Source: Sorghum bicolor (taxonomy: Eukaryota; Streptophyta; Magnoliopsida; Poales; Poaceae). From it: a stretch of 64,000 nucleotides of DNA. The stretch is taken from the NCBI RefSeq assembly GCF_000003195.3, contig NC_012876.2:4506306-4570305 (forward strand). The letters are read 5' to 3'. The notes under the pieces were generated by a model. It had not been told where the DNA came from, made no database searches, and worked only from the letters and a program-made list of their open reading frames with translations. Every line of letters begins with the position of its first letter. The first letter of the stretch is position 1. Positions 21,496-33,106 of the stretch are shown piece after piece. Position numbers and translations under genes: made by a program.

Positions 21496-21612
21496 CTAGA
21501 CTACTTCCTCCATCCATAAATAAAGAAATAGATTCTTATCTTAAAATAAAAATTTGTCTAGAAAGCAATGCAAATGGCCCTTGTATTTAGTGTACCCACT
21601 CTTTTTCCATGA

Positions 21613-21640
21613 CTAGTTGAGTGCCCGTGCGTGCAACGGG
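21613..21640 (-). mobile_element. Helitron 3' terminus on the minus strand
   Basis: Reading the minus strand, a hairpin CCCGT...ACGGG (21640-21624) is followed after 7 bases by CTAG ending at 21613, next to T. This is the same terminus type as the Helitron at 7871. The 5' end, expected to the right, could not be located, so the element's length is unknown. Confidence 0.5.
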
Positions 21641-21746
21641 AAAAAATATATATCATGGTAACTCAATTTTAAACATTTTGTACTACTAAAAAAATGCATA
21701 GAAAAGTGTCTCATCTTATCTTTCAATTTAGCAACACATACATATA

Positions 21747-21981
21747 CTCCCTTCTAAAATAGGCGACACTTTTGACTTTCAGATATTATATTTGACTATT
21801 ATATTATTTAGTTTTCTTTGTGCACATAATAAATAAATAAATAAATAAGTTATTATTAAAGTGTATCTAATCATAAAATATGTCATAGCAAAATAAATGA
21901 TATTTATATACAAATTTTGAATAAGAGAAAGAGTCAAACAAGATGTCTAAAAAATGAGACATATTTTGGGGGCGAAGGGAG
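21747..21981. mobile_element. Stowaway-type MITE
   Basis: CTCCCTTCTAAAATAGGCGAC and a right end GGGGGCGAAGGGAG form inverted repeats with TA on each side. 235 bp, AT-rich, with an internal (AAAT)n run. Confidence 0.7.
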
Positions 21982-22062
21982 TATGTCATAGTTCTGATCT
22001 CTTTTACTTGGCGATCTTGCAGAATGATCTTTCGCCAAACAACTCTTGCAGAGACAACCTGA

Positions 22063-22110
22063 GGCCTTGTTTAGTTCCGAAAAGTGAAAAGTTTTCGGTA
22101 CTGTAGCAGG
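22063..22110. mobile_element. Truncated left end of a GGCCTTGTTTAG-family MITE
   Basis: GGCCTTGTTTAGTTCCGAAAAG and TACTGTAGCA match the start of the family, then the match stops abruptly with no right end. Confidence 0.65.
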
Positions 22111-25100
22111 TACATTGGAAAAAGAAAGGATAGGACAGCTAATGCTCTATTCCTAGTCTGGTACCCTAGGAAATTAAAACACTGCCCTAACTGATTCACA
22201 ATCTTAGCATTTTAAAATACTGTCCTAACTATTTCAAGAGTATAAAATACATCTTTCGTCATATAACCACCACACATAAAATCCAATGCATAATCATCAA
22301 TCTATAAAGGCAAGCCAAACCAATCAAACCTTACAGTTGTGATAGGTGAACTACAAGTACTACAAAGAAGTGACTTGCAGAGTATTTTGGATGGAGATTA
22401 TTATCCTTGTACAGGCTACTGAAGCATCAACGTAGTCTCAGTTACAGGAGTTTAACCATTTGCTATTAAAATATGGAATAATTAGTTCTTTTTTGTTTCT
22501 TTGCACAATATGGTTATTTTGGAGAAGAGAAGAGCTATTTCAATAAAGAACTATACTATTGTATTCCAAGTATGAAAGTTGTTTACAAACCATGTTATGA
22601 CACTTGGTTTGTAACATCTGAATATCCAGCAAATATGCCTCAAACATTTTGTTAGCATACAAAAGTAGCAGCACAAGAATAGCATGCATGGCTTGTAAAA
22701 GTAAATCTTATCAGAGATGATACTGGTATAGGATAGACCAACACATTGATGAGTGGATAGGGAGTATTAACTTGTAGAAAATGATTCCACAAGATCTTCC
22801 GGATAGTGGCAGCAATCTTGGAGTATTAAATTCTTGGGTCTGACATTTTGATTTTTTCCATCCAAATGGTCCAAGTATCTTTTGCAGGAATCACAAGGTT
22901 TCTTGATCCGGGAAGTACTATGGCAACTGAATTTTGCATTGGTTAAGTGATGATTCAGATGCAACCTTCAATAAGAAAAAAAACTCTGTTGTAGTGTACA
23001 CCAAATCTCATAAAATAGGAAGTTTGGCTCCCTAATGATGAGATTTTTGTTAATTAATAATTTCTTCTCTGAAATCATTATGTGAGCTATCGAGAAAGAG
23101 TGTGCTACTTCAATTTACTGAACCTACAATTCTATAGTACTCCATTCTTGCTTATGCTGAATTGAAGTTCAAGAAAACATATGAAAAAGTGCATTGGCTT
23201 AACATGCTGCAATATAGGACCCTAATCTAATATGAAGTGCAAGCTACAATGAGATTCCTTCGCCAAAATCAAAAAATAAAAGGAAACAATGTTCAGTACA
23301 GATCCATATGAGCCATATGTACAGAGTACACACTAACATTAAAGGGGAAGGGAGAAATTGACACACCTGAACCGAAATTTCTCCTTATGTCGCTCCGAAA
23401 TCCTTGAGGTGTCATACAGAGGCCCAGTCCTGTTAGGAGTTGAGGAATCCAAAATTGACCAGTCTGTCAAAACGTTTGACTCAACTGCTTTGTCAGACTT
23501 TCAGAGCAGAAATTCAAAAGCGTTGCGTATTCCAATAGAACAAGAAAGTCCTTTTTTTAATTCAAACATTCCGATTTCAGCATGATATATTATTAGGTTG
23601 AAAAGAAAAAAGGGAGGCCTGCATTTCACATGTTTCAATTTTTTCGTCATCTTTTGCTAGTGCCTACTTAAACACTGACAGATTAGGCAAAAACAGTTGA
23701 CGAAGCACGTGCAATCTAATTCGTGCCAAAAACAGTTAGTCATGGCTCCCAATTGCCGTATAGTGTAGTTGATGAAGCACGTGCAATCTAATTCGTGTCA
23801 AAAAGAATTAAAATCATTCTTACATTCGTTGATTTAGTCATAAGTGTAGAAGATATGGATAACTTACCCATACAATATTTCCATGGAGTGCTTGAAGCAC
23901 GAGACACTCCTTGGGTTCATGCAGACTTGCCGACTTGCCGAGGCACTGCTCGGCGATGCTAGGCAGCTCGCTCATGGCAGCCAGTGGGCACGACCCAATC
24001 AGCTGTGAGTCCATGATGGGCCACAACCCGATGCCAGTTGTGAGTCCATGATGGGCTGGAACCCGCTGTAGCATCTTGTGCTCCTCTGCCTTGATGTATA
24101 TTTTCACAATAAAGAGATACATAAAAAAATCAGGTAAAAGATAATCATTAGCAACTATCTTACTCATAACAAAATCAGTAAGTTATCCATTCAAAAGAAA
24201 TTATTCTTATACATGCATTCCCTTCAAACTATAACAAATCATATAAGAATCTATCGTTGTCTAAATGCTACTTGTTCTGTTTGTTCCCTTATTCTTCATG
24301 CACATCCGATGGTGACTCATGGTAATCTTAGAACAATACAGGTCTTGGAACATGGAGAAAACTCACCTAAACAAGATAACTTGAATTGTTATGGGCTTGT
24401 GGCAGCATAAAGCTAGCTAGATTAATAGTTTTTTTTAACAGAAACCATGGGAACACCCCTCGGTGGCATTATTAATTAAATAAGGAAGGACCCAAAGGTT
24501 AACAACAAATAATATATACTAAAACAATTTAAATAAGCTACCTTTAAATATTTTTTATGGATGTTGAAACAATTCACCAGGCATGCACTTGTACCTAGTC
24601 TGTGAGACTGACCCTCATCATCCCTTAAGGCACTGAGCATGCACTTGTACCTGGCACCTGAATACCAGTTAGGAAGTAGAATTCAGAAACACAATCAGCA
24701 TCAATTAGCCATGATAAATTTGAATAGAAAAGGAAAAATCATTTTTTTCACAACATGTGCAATGGTATGGAAAGTTGGACACAGTACAACATAAGAATTC
24801 AACTCAGTCATAGCTAAAATTTTCACCATCTATACATCCCTTACGTACAAATATTGCAAGTGTAGCCACCTGTTCCCTAACGGTGACCAGGGTGACCACT
24901 TGGCAGCAGACATGGCTCAGAGTACAGGCAAAAAAATTTGCTACACTATGCAAGTAGAATTTTATATGGAACTGAAATTTATGATAATCCAAGACCAAAT
25001 TATAAATGGCTAATCATTAACATTGCATATGATCAACAATGTGATTGACTACATACCACTTTACTTCAGCTACAGTACAAGAGATGTAGTGGCCAGCCCA

Positions 25101-25119
25101 ACTTGTCCTCGAGATGATT
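22111..25119. other. Long AT-rich stretch, possible B3-like fragment, otherwise nothing clear
   Basis: No gene can be supported. On the minus strand near 22840-22905 the reading KKPCDSCKRYLDHLDGKNQN resembles the start of REM-type B3 proteins, but no B3 fold follows. A minus-strand frame at 24105-23838 is open for about 90 codons without a recognisable domain. The region probably consists of decayed introns or transposon sequence. Confidence 0.3.
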
Positions 25120-25490
25120 GGGATTATGATATTACCATTTCTGTCTTTGTCGAAGCAAGTAAAAGCTGTCATCGAGTGCACTTCCCATTCTATTCCGTTA
25201 AGAGGCAGAGCTGTGGTGATATTGTCTTTATCAGCCTGCGCTTATAAACCACTGATTGAAAAATGCTGAGTGACGTACTAACAACAAGCCATGTGTCAAA
25301 CAAGACAATATCTCATTTAACACTTTCATTATATAAACATTTTTCTATCCTCCAAATTCAGTACCACATCTCCTTAAACCTGCTATAAGGTCAGCAAAAG
25401 TAACTGCAGCTTTTAACATTCAGCACCTTGAATAGCTGTCTTAACCCAACAATCTCATCCTCGGAAAGCTATTCAGCTATCACCAGGAGC
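25120..25490 (-). pseudogene. Two decayed exons resembling a calcium-dependent protein kinase
   Basis: Minus strand, about 25486-25396, reads VIAE*LSEDEIVGLRQLFKV, matching the start of the CDPK calmodulin-like domain, with a stop in place of one residue. About 150 bases further along, after an acceptor-like GCGCAG, 25237-25120 reads ADKDNITTALPLNGIEWEVH, then MTAFTCFDKDRNGNIII. This corresponds to the exon spanning the second and third EF hands, with a deletion and lost calcium ligands. Order and strand agree with a CDPK gene. No kinase domain was found nearby. It is a pseudogene fragment, or exons carried by a transposon. Confidence 0.45.
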
Positions 25491-25679
25491 CATACAAGTG
25501 TCAAAAAAATCAACATGTAGTGCATATCCTAGTGTCTTGGTAAAAGGCATGAATATGGTGAGCTGAACACAATCTAGTTATTTTGTAAAAAGCATGAATT
25601 ATACAGTTTGCATCAATCTCCTCTCAAGTAAGGATTACTGTTACATAATTTCCCTTAATGCAATTCAGAGATTGTCTAA

Positions 25680-25980
25680 TTAAAGTGGCTATCAAGCTCT
25701 TGGAGTAGCCAATCTATAACTTCATTGGAACAGTCCAGTCCATGTGATGTTTTTATACAATTCTAGATTTTTTTCCTTGATTTTTTGGATCAACATATGC
25801 ATCTTCCACTTCCAATCTAGCAATATCATGCATGTCACAAAACTCATTCACCTCATCATCTAATAATTTGGCCCATCCATCTCTACTAAGATTACCCAAA
25901 TGCAATCTATTTGATTTCACACATTTAATGGCATTTGCAATACCATCTAGTTGTGTGCTTCTCTTAAAATACCTTTCCAT
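25680..25980 (-). pseudogene. hAT-type (zf-MYM/TTF) transposase fragment
   Basis: Minus strand reads DGIANAIKCVKSNRLHLGNL, WAKLLDDEVNEFCDMHDIA and LEVEDAYVDPKNQGKKSRI, then after frame changes NEVIDWLLQELDSHF. These blocks match the middle of the DUF4371/TTF zinc-finger transposase-derived proteins common in plants. Both ends of the transposase are missing. Confidence 0.65.
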
Positions 25981-26169
25981 GACGTATCTATGATTTGAAA
26001 AAATAGTAAAATTTAATTGCTTAATGTCATAAATATAAATATGGACAAATAACCAAAACTCCTAAAATCAAATCCTATTTAGCCACTTAATGATGGGAAC
26101 TAAAATAGAAGAGCTAATCTTTTTTCTCCTTACCTTGTTTTTCCTTTCTGAATAACGTGATGGAGACTG

Positions 26170-26940
26170 GAGAGGATCAGATGTGTGGGTGTCGGCGCTG
26201 CTAGCTGATCCATCGGTTGCTGCAGCCCACTGCCCACTGAGGCATCAGCGGCCAGTCAGCAAGGCAACAATCGTCGCTGAGGTACGCGATGCCCGTCGCC
26301 GTGGTACGACGTCGCGAGCAGCTCTTTGTCATGACCTCGGCGTGGCGGCATCTGGTGGAGATGAGGCACAACGATGTTCGAAGGTTGAAGGAGCGACGGC
26401 AGAGGTGGTTTCCGGCGACAGGACGAGGTCGGACAAGGGCAGGTCAGGATGGGACCGGACGGGGCAGCGTCGGCGATGGGGTCGGGGCAGTGGCTAGGCG
26501 GCGGATGGGGCCGGAGCGCGGCGAAGATGTGGGGCGGCGGCGGATCCTGCCTCTCAAAGTGCGCCGGAGCGAGGGCAGCTCTGGGCCACGGCCAGTCCTC
26601 GGGGTGGGGGTGGTCCTGCTTCTCAAAGGGCGCCAGAGCGAGGGCGCTATGATGGCCGGCGGTGTGGACCAGATCCAGTGAGCGAGCGAGCGGTGGTTGC
26701 GTAAGGGGGGAAGGCGGTCCAGCGGCCGGCGATCCCACGACGGTTGCGTAAGGGGGGAGGGCGATGGGTTAGCGCGCGAGGGGGGGGGGGGGGGGGGGGG
26801 GGCGATTAGCGCGAGGGGGGGCGATTAGCGTGGGCTGACGATGACCTCCGGGTCTTTTTAGTTGTAGAGAATGGTTGTTGTAGTTGATAGATGTAGTAAA
26901 TGCTATAATTACTGCACAATTGAAACCATCACCAGCCAGT
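26170..26940. other. GC-rich block with tandem repeat and poly-G
   Basis: Abrupt rise in GC with many open frames on both strands but no domain. It could be the first exon or promoter of the decayed minus-strand material to its left. GGTTGCGTAAGGGGGG occurs twice (about 26695 and 26744). Confidence 0.35.
26780..26802. repeat. Poly-G run, over 20 bases
   Basis: An uninterrupted G run followed by GGCGATTAGCG repeats. It is able to form a quadruplex, and its length in the assembly is unreliable. Confidence 0.85.
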
Positions 26941-26965
26941 GTGCAACTACTACAATTAATAATAA

Positions 26966-27212
26966 GGCCTTGTTTAGATCCAAAAAGTTTTTGGATTTTT
27001 TTTCACATTGCAATATTTTTGTTTTTATTTGACAAACATTGTCCAATTATGGAGTAACTAGGCTTAAAAGATTTGTTTCGTGATTTATAGATAAACTGTG
27101 TAATTAGTTTTTGTTTTCATCTATATTTAATGCTTCATGTATGTGTCGCAAAATTCGATGTGACGGAAAATCTTGAAAAGTTTTTTGTTTTTAGGATGAA
27201 CTAAACAAGGTC
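26966..27212. mobile_element. MITE of the GGCCTTGTTTAG family, complete copy
   Basis: GGCCTTGTTTAGATCC to GAACTAAACAAGGTC with TAA on both sides (26963-26965, 27213-27215). Confidence 0.85.
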
Positions 27213-27244
27213 TAAATAGTAGTATAATTTTTTCTGTCATACTA

Positions 27245-27532
27245 AGACCAATGTCAGTGGAAGTTTCATAAGAGTTTTATCTAAATTAAATAAGTTCATT
27301 CTCATGTAGGTATTTTCGATGACATGCTAATGTTTTTAAGAAAAGGGAAGAATAAGTTTTATAGGATAAAACTCTCTTCACATTATTACCTTATTATGAG
27401 TTATGAAATTACATACCTATGAAACTATAGAACGAAATTTTTCATTGAAAGTGAGTGTTATTTGAGGTTCATTTCATTTTGTATGTCATATTATTTTTTA
27501 AAACAACGCAACGAAACTATCTACTGATACTC
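27245..27532. mobile_element. Degenerate MITE, CAGTATCAGTGG type
   Basis: The left end has GACCAATGTCAGTGGAAGTTTC and the right end, inverted, AGTATCAGTAGATAGTTTC. It is a diverged relative of the better copy at 42937-43197. Confidence 0.5.
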
Positions 27533-28009
27533 ACATAATCTATCGTAAAATTGCAAGGAATCTATTTCAAAGACAAAGCGAGTACAATTATTGTGCCTAG
27601 CATAGTAGCATTCAACATATTAATAAGTGTGATTCGTTATATGGATCAGTAGGTTTTCAATTTAGCAATAATCGAAGATGCATGCAGTTGGCAGAGATGC
27701 TGATGGGCTGAAGGCGACATGTATATATACGTACTTGACTTTGTTAATGATGTGGCATGATAGACTCAGTAAACTACATTTTCCTCAAAAAAAAAATCAG
27801 TAAACTAAATGCTGTGTGGACGTGTGGTAAAGTAGAGCGATGGATCATGGCTGTGTAGCCGTAGGTACTCTGGCTAGAAAAATAAGTCAAGCTTGAGGTA
27901 GCCTATCCAAGTCAAGTCACTCTACTAGTGTATGGTTGTCTTGTACTAGCTAAGACTGGCTAAGTTAATTTTTGTTTGGTTGCCTTGATTAGTTGGTACG
28001 TACAGGTAC
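27533..28009. other. Intergenic AT-rich stretch
   Basis: No gene or complete repeat seen. Confidence 0.35.
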
Positions 28010-28280
28010 CCCCTTCACCTTGTTCCTCTCGATAGCGACCGGTGGATACGGGAAGGAAGGAGTCGCCGATGCACCCTCGAGCTGGGCATCAAGTGGGCCG
28101 GGCGCGATGCGGTGGACTGTGAACGCGAGGAGGTGGGCCCAAAGCCCGTGCCACCGGTGCGCGAGTAGGCCGTGTGCACAGTGGTACGGGTGCAGCCGAG
28201 GCAGGCGAGGATCTTGAGAAGGATGTCATCGGTGAGGGCGCTGATGTGGTCCTCCTCGCCATCCGAGAATATGCCCCCGA
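28010..28280 (-). pseudogene. F-box gene fragment with frameshift
   Basis: Minus strand: EEDHISALTDDILLKILACL is the first half of an F-box. After ARTA-like residues a frameshift is needed to read LAHRWHGLWAHLLAFTVHRI, which matches the LSRRWRxLW and following part of grass F-box/FBD proteins. No leucine-rich repeats or FBD domain follow. The F-box would bind SKP1 in an SCF ubiquitin ligase; this copy looks non-functional. Confidence 0.65.
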
Positions 28281-29026
28281 GGCCGGTAGAGTGTGGGAGA
28301 CGCGGATCTCGTATCTCCAAGGTGCTATTCTGCCTTCGCAATCGGAAATGGAAACAAATTTGGAGAGGGTGACGAGGGGTGGAGGAGGATTGGGAGAGGG
28401 TGACGAGGGGCAAGATGGAAGCCTAGCTCGTAGACAACCATGGTGCAGGACGGATAGGGTGGCGTTCTCCTTCTGCCGCGAGGTGCCGACCTCCACCATC
28501 TCGACCAAGACGGGGATGTTGCCTTCCTTGACGGCGGATGCGGATATGGTGATCTCCATGCAGGGAGGAGCTAGGAAGAGAAGGAGAGGGGATCTCTCCA
28601 CGTAGGGAGGAAGAGCCGGTAGCAGCCACGTGTGTAGGACTATAATTTACTGCACATATATCACACATTCAAAGAAATAGAAGCACCTTAACGTGATGGT
28701 GTCGGGGGCAGGTGCTGGTGTCATATTTTACTCATGAGTGACCAGTTGGGCTTGAAACATATATTATTATATCCCCCCCTCCCCCCTCAAATTAGAGGTC
28801 TAGAACTAATTAATGTTTAGCGTAAGCCTAGAAAAAAGAAATTTAAGATGATTTGTGCGGACTATATTGTCTACATAGTATTGACTGGACTTGATTTAAG
28901 TTGATGTGGACTTCTAATTCATTGGTGATGATGGATTACTAATTCTATTATTTTCTCTTAAACTTTATATATATTTTTGGTTATATGTTCCAAACTTCCA
29001 ATAGGTGACTCATCGGTCACCCACAG
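28281..29026. other. Upstream flank of F-box fragment and LINE target
   Basis: GC-rich to about 28620, perhaps the remaining 5' part of the F-box locus, then AT-rich up to the LINE target site. No further feature seen. Confidence 0.35.
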
Positions 29027-29042
29027 ATGCAGATGTGATATT
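29027..29042. repeat. Target-site duplication of the LINE, left copy
   Basis: ATGCAGATGTGATATT, identical to the copy at 37012-37027. The last two T bases merge with the poly-T that is the LINE tail on this strand. Confidence 0.9.
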
Positions 29043-29060
29043 TTTTTTTGATTGAACTGG

Positions 29061-29076
29061 AGGGGTTTGCACCCCT
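29061..29076 (-). promoter_or_regulatory. LINE 3' stem-loop
   Basis: AGGGG-TTTGCA-CCCCT can form a five-pair stem with a six-base loop just before the oligo(A) tail. Stem-loops at this place serve in some LINE and SINE families as the reverse transcriptase recognition site. That role is inferred here. Confidence 0.6.
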
Positions 29077-29200
29077 GCAGGAAGCTTTATTTATTTAAAA
29101 GACGTTTGAAGATTACAAGAAAGGAGGAGAACAAGTTTACAAGTTTAGGAAACAAAAAAAGAAATGAAGAAGATCAACAGAAGAATTGCCCAAGTCCACG

Positions 29201-32200
29201 CTAAACAAGATTTGCAATCCATTGTTCAATCACCGGAAAATAAGCTCTTTTGGCTCTTAGTAGCAGCCATCCAAATTCTTCTCTGAAGTTTGCTTTTATT
29301 GAGACTATGGAAGGTTGAATCTGCCTGAAGATGAAATCATTCCTGGACCTCCAAATTGACCAGGACATTAGTATGATTACCTCCATGAAGAAATGTACTC
29401 CTAACTGCTCCTTGAAGCTTTCTAGGATTTTAAACGGGTCAAGATCCAGATCCACTTCAACATTGACAATCGCCCAACACTGTCTGACGAATTGACACCC
29501 CAGCATCAGGTGCGTTAAAGATTCTTCAATGGCTTCATTACAAAGAACGCATGTGTAATCGGGCAATTGCATTTTCTTTCTCTTTAGTAGTTCTCTTGTG
29601 CTGATTCTGTCTTTAAGCACAAGCCAGAAGAAGACTTTATGTTTGCTTTGACAAGAAGAGGACCAAATCCATCTGTGTGCCAGGTGAACCACTTGACTGC
29701 CATTCAGGTGCCTATAAGCACGCTTGACTGAGAATTTGTTGGAGTTCCAGATGTAGGACCATGTATCAGCATGTTCATTTAACTTTAATTGTTGAATCTC
29801 CTGCTGTAGCTGTAACATCTGTTGATGTGCTTGACTGGACATAGGCAGGTGAAATAAATTATGAAAGGGCACCGACTGGTAACCTTCTGCCAAAGTTGTG
29901 AGCTTATTTTTTGCAAATGATTCTAGTTCAGGGAACCTGTTATCCATAGTTTTGACCCCCCATAAATCTCCCCAGAGGAAGCAAGATTTCCCAGAGTTTG
30001 GCTGCACTCTTGCCATGCCTTTGAATTTGGTTAACAACTTTAAAATTCCTCTCCACCAGAAGGAACCCTTCCTCTGTGAACTGGGAAGCTTTCCATCATT
30101 GTAGTACTTCTCCCAGACCAGATGGACCCAAGGGACGTTTTCTTTGTTAAAGAACTTATGAAGATGCTTGATTAGTAGTGCCTCATTCTGACTTTTGATG
30201 TTAAGGATTCCCAAGCCTCCCTGACCCTTTTCTTTACAAGCAATTTTCCAAGCCGCTCTCGGTTTTTGCCTTGCATTTATATCAGAGCCTCTCCATAAGC
30301 ATAGCTTTCTTAGCTTATCAATCTTGTCAATTACATTTTGCTGAAGTAGGAAAGTACTCATACAAAATGATGGCATTGTTGTGATTACTGAGTTAGTGAT
30401 CTCTAACCTCCCTGCCTGGTTTAACCAAGCTGAAGTAGCTGCTAGTCTCTTCTCACATTTGTTCACAAGAGGAGTAAAGTCAATCGCAGTTGGCCTTTTA
30501 AGACTTAGTGGAAGGCCCAAGTAAGTGAAAGGTAAAACCCCAGTGGCACAGCTGAAGGTTCTTGCCAGGTGTTGCAACTTTTGAGGGGTAAGATTGATTG
30601 GCACCATTATGGACTTATTGTAATTCACTTTAAGCCCAGTTGATTCCCCAAAAGAGTGAAGGAGGGCCTTTAGAGTCAGCAGCTGTCTACTGCAAGCCTC
30701 CATTATTAGCAGAGTATCATCAGCGTATTACACTATTGGGAAATCCTCTGTGTATGCCAAGGGGATTGGTGACCTGAGAAGACCTCGCTGCTTTGCTTTG
30801 TTGACTATGGATTGAAGCAAGTCAGCAGCTACTACAAAAAGAAGAGGGGACAGAGGGTCACCCTGCCTGACTCCTCTTTTGCACTTGAATCTCTTTCCTT
30901 GTACTCCATTTAACAGCACTGAGGAGGTTGCAGAGTTTAAAATGCATTCAATCCATTTTATCCATCTTTGTCCAAACCCCTTTGCCTGTAAAATATTGAG
31001 GATTGCACCATGTTCAACTTTATCGAAGGCCTTTTCGAAGTCCAATTTTAATATGATAACCTCCTTTCTTGATTTGTGACAGTTGTATATGTATTCAAAG
31101 GCCCAGGCAAGACAGTCCTAGATTGTTCTTGTCTTGATGAAACCATACTGGTTTTGATGCACCAAGTCTTTGATTCTTTGTTGTAGCCTGTTTGCCAACA
31201 GCTTTGTCAGTAGTTTGATTGATGAATTTAAAAGAGAAATAGGCCTATAGTCATTCACTGTCAAAGGGCTTTCATTTTTTGGGATGAGGACAATGAAGGA
31301 GTTGTTAATGCTGGAGATTGACATTTGAGACGAGTGAAACTGCTGGCACATTATTATGAAGTCATCTGCAATTAGGGGCCAGCATTCTTTGATGAACTCA
31401 TTGGTAAAGCCATCAGGTCCTGGAGATTTGTTGTTTGGTAGATTTGACACTACTGACTCAATTTCCTCATATCTGAACGGCTCTTCAAGTGAAGTTAAAT
31501 CCTACTCTGGTTGGATTAATTGTTCTAGGTCGAAAAGCATCTGATTGTGCTCTGTGATCCCTAGCCTCTCTCTAAAAGAAGACCATAGCAGTTGTGCTTT
31601 TTGTTCATGACCACATAGAGAGTTTCCATGATGATCTAGTAAGCTAGTGATTCTATTTTGCCTGTGTCTTATTGTTGCTTGAGCATGGAAGAATTTCGTT
31701 GCAGCATCACCCTGTTTTACCCATGTTACTTTGCCTCTTTGCTTCCAGTAAATTCTTTGCTGCTTGAGAAGTTGCACCAACTTTTCTGCTACTATATTTC
31801 TGAAGTTCCATTCTTGTACAGATAAGTCTCTGAAAATTTCAATGGTTTCGAAGAAGTGTAGCACTGATTTGATTTTCCCAATAAGAATGGCTAGTTTGGG
31901 CAGGCTTTTTTTCCATACTTTTAAGTCCTTTCTCAGGTTCTTGAACTTTGCTGAAATAAGTCTTGCTGGGTCAGTGATATTTTCAGGCCCTTTCCAACCG
32001 TTTACTGCAACAGAGATGAAGTCATCATTGCTAAGCCAATGGTTTTCAAATCTAAAACTGCTTGCTTGTGGAATTTGTGTTGCAATCTCAATTACACAGG
32101 GCCAGTGATCAGAGACCTCCATTACCAGAGCTTTTACTATGGTGTCGGGGTAATGCTCAGTCCATGAATTTGATGTAAAAAACCAATCAAGCCTTTCCAG

Positions 32201-32797
32201 CAAAGGTGGGAACTGTTTGTTGGTCCAAGTGTACTTTCTACCATGTAAAGGCAGCTCAATTAGGCCTAAATTGTTAATAGCTTCATTAAAGAGGAACATT
32301 TCATTGAGATCAGCCCCCTCTCTATTTCTGTCTTCAGGTCTCCTTAAAAGATTGAAGTCCCCTACAACTAACCAGTCTTGGTCCTCAGGCATTTCAATAT
32401 TTTTAAACCAATTCAGAAACTCCCTTTTCCCAGTTGCAGTGCAAGGTGCATACACCGAGGTCAGCAGCCAGGACTCGTTATCTAACCTTGAAGTTAGCTC
32501 GACCGAGATTGCAAACTCATTACTGAAGGACAGGTGGCCAGAAAAGGCACCACTTTTCCATGCAATCAAAATCCCTCCAGAGGCTCCAATGGAAGGAAGG
32601 AACTCATAGGAGTCAAAGTCCGTGGGGCAAATTCTTCTGATGAAACTCATATCAAAATCTTCCTTTTTTGTTTCCTGAAGACATATAATTTCAGCTCTGC
32701 TCTCAAATATTTTGTCTCTTATAGAATTCCACTTTCTATCACTGTTTAGGCCCCTGACATTCCAACTCAACACTTTCCAAGATTTCTTAGTGTTCAT
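29201..32797 (-). pseudogene. LINE ORF2: endonuclease, reverse transcriptase and zf-RVT
   Basis: From ATG at 32797 one frame of 1199 codons runs to 29201 with only three stops inside (31504-31502 TAG, 31120-31118 TAG, 30730-30728 TAA). The N-terminal 230 residues are an APE-type endonuclease (LSWNVRGLN, ICLQETK, VVGDFNLLR, SDHWP). The reverse transcriptase follows, with [48 protein letters not shown] and YADDTLLI. The TAA sits just before YADD. A C-terminal zf-RVT zinc-binding region (FFWLVLKDRISTRELL, YTCVLCN, SLTHLMLGC) ends the protein. There are no frameshifts. The enzyme would nick the target and copy its own RNA. Confidence 0.92.
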
Positions 32798-33106
32798 AGA
32801 AACCAAAAACAAACGAAAGGCCTAGGCCAAAAGATCCCCAGGCAAGACAGCTCAAACAAGTTAAAAGCAAGGAAATTAGAGAAGAAACCAGGTAAGAAAG
32901 CTGAAACAAGTAAACCCACAGGGTTACTGAAAGTAGCAGGGTTGAAGTAGCTGTCCATTACAACCAAAGTACTAGTAAAAAAGGAAGTAACTAAAGCAAA
33001 ATGCAAACAGGTACAGTTGCACCCAAAGTCCTGCTCCACCTCCATGGGCATCTTAGAATCAGTCCCTCTTCTATCTTCGCACCAAAAGTCCCCTTCCCTG
33101 AAATCT

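Noticed and set aside
26256..26738. Proline-rich 160-codon minus-strand frame
   Set aside because: Low-complexity GC-rich sequence open on both strands; no domain or homologue recognised.
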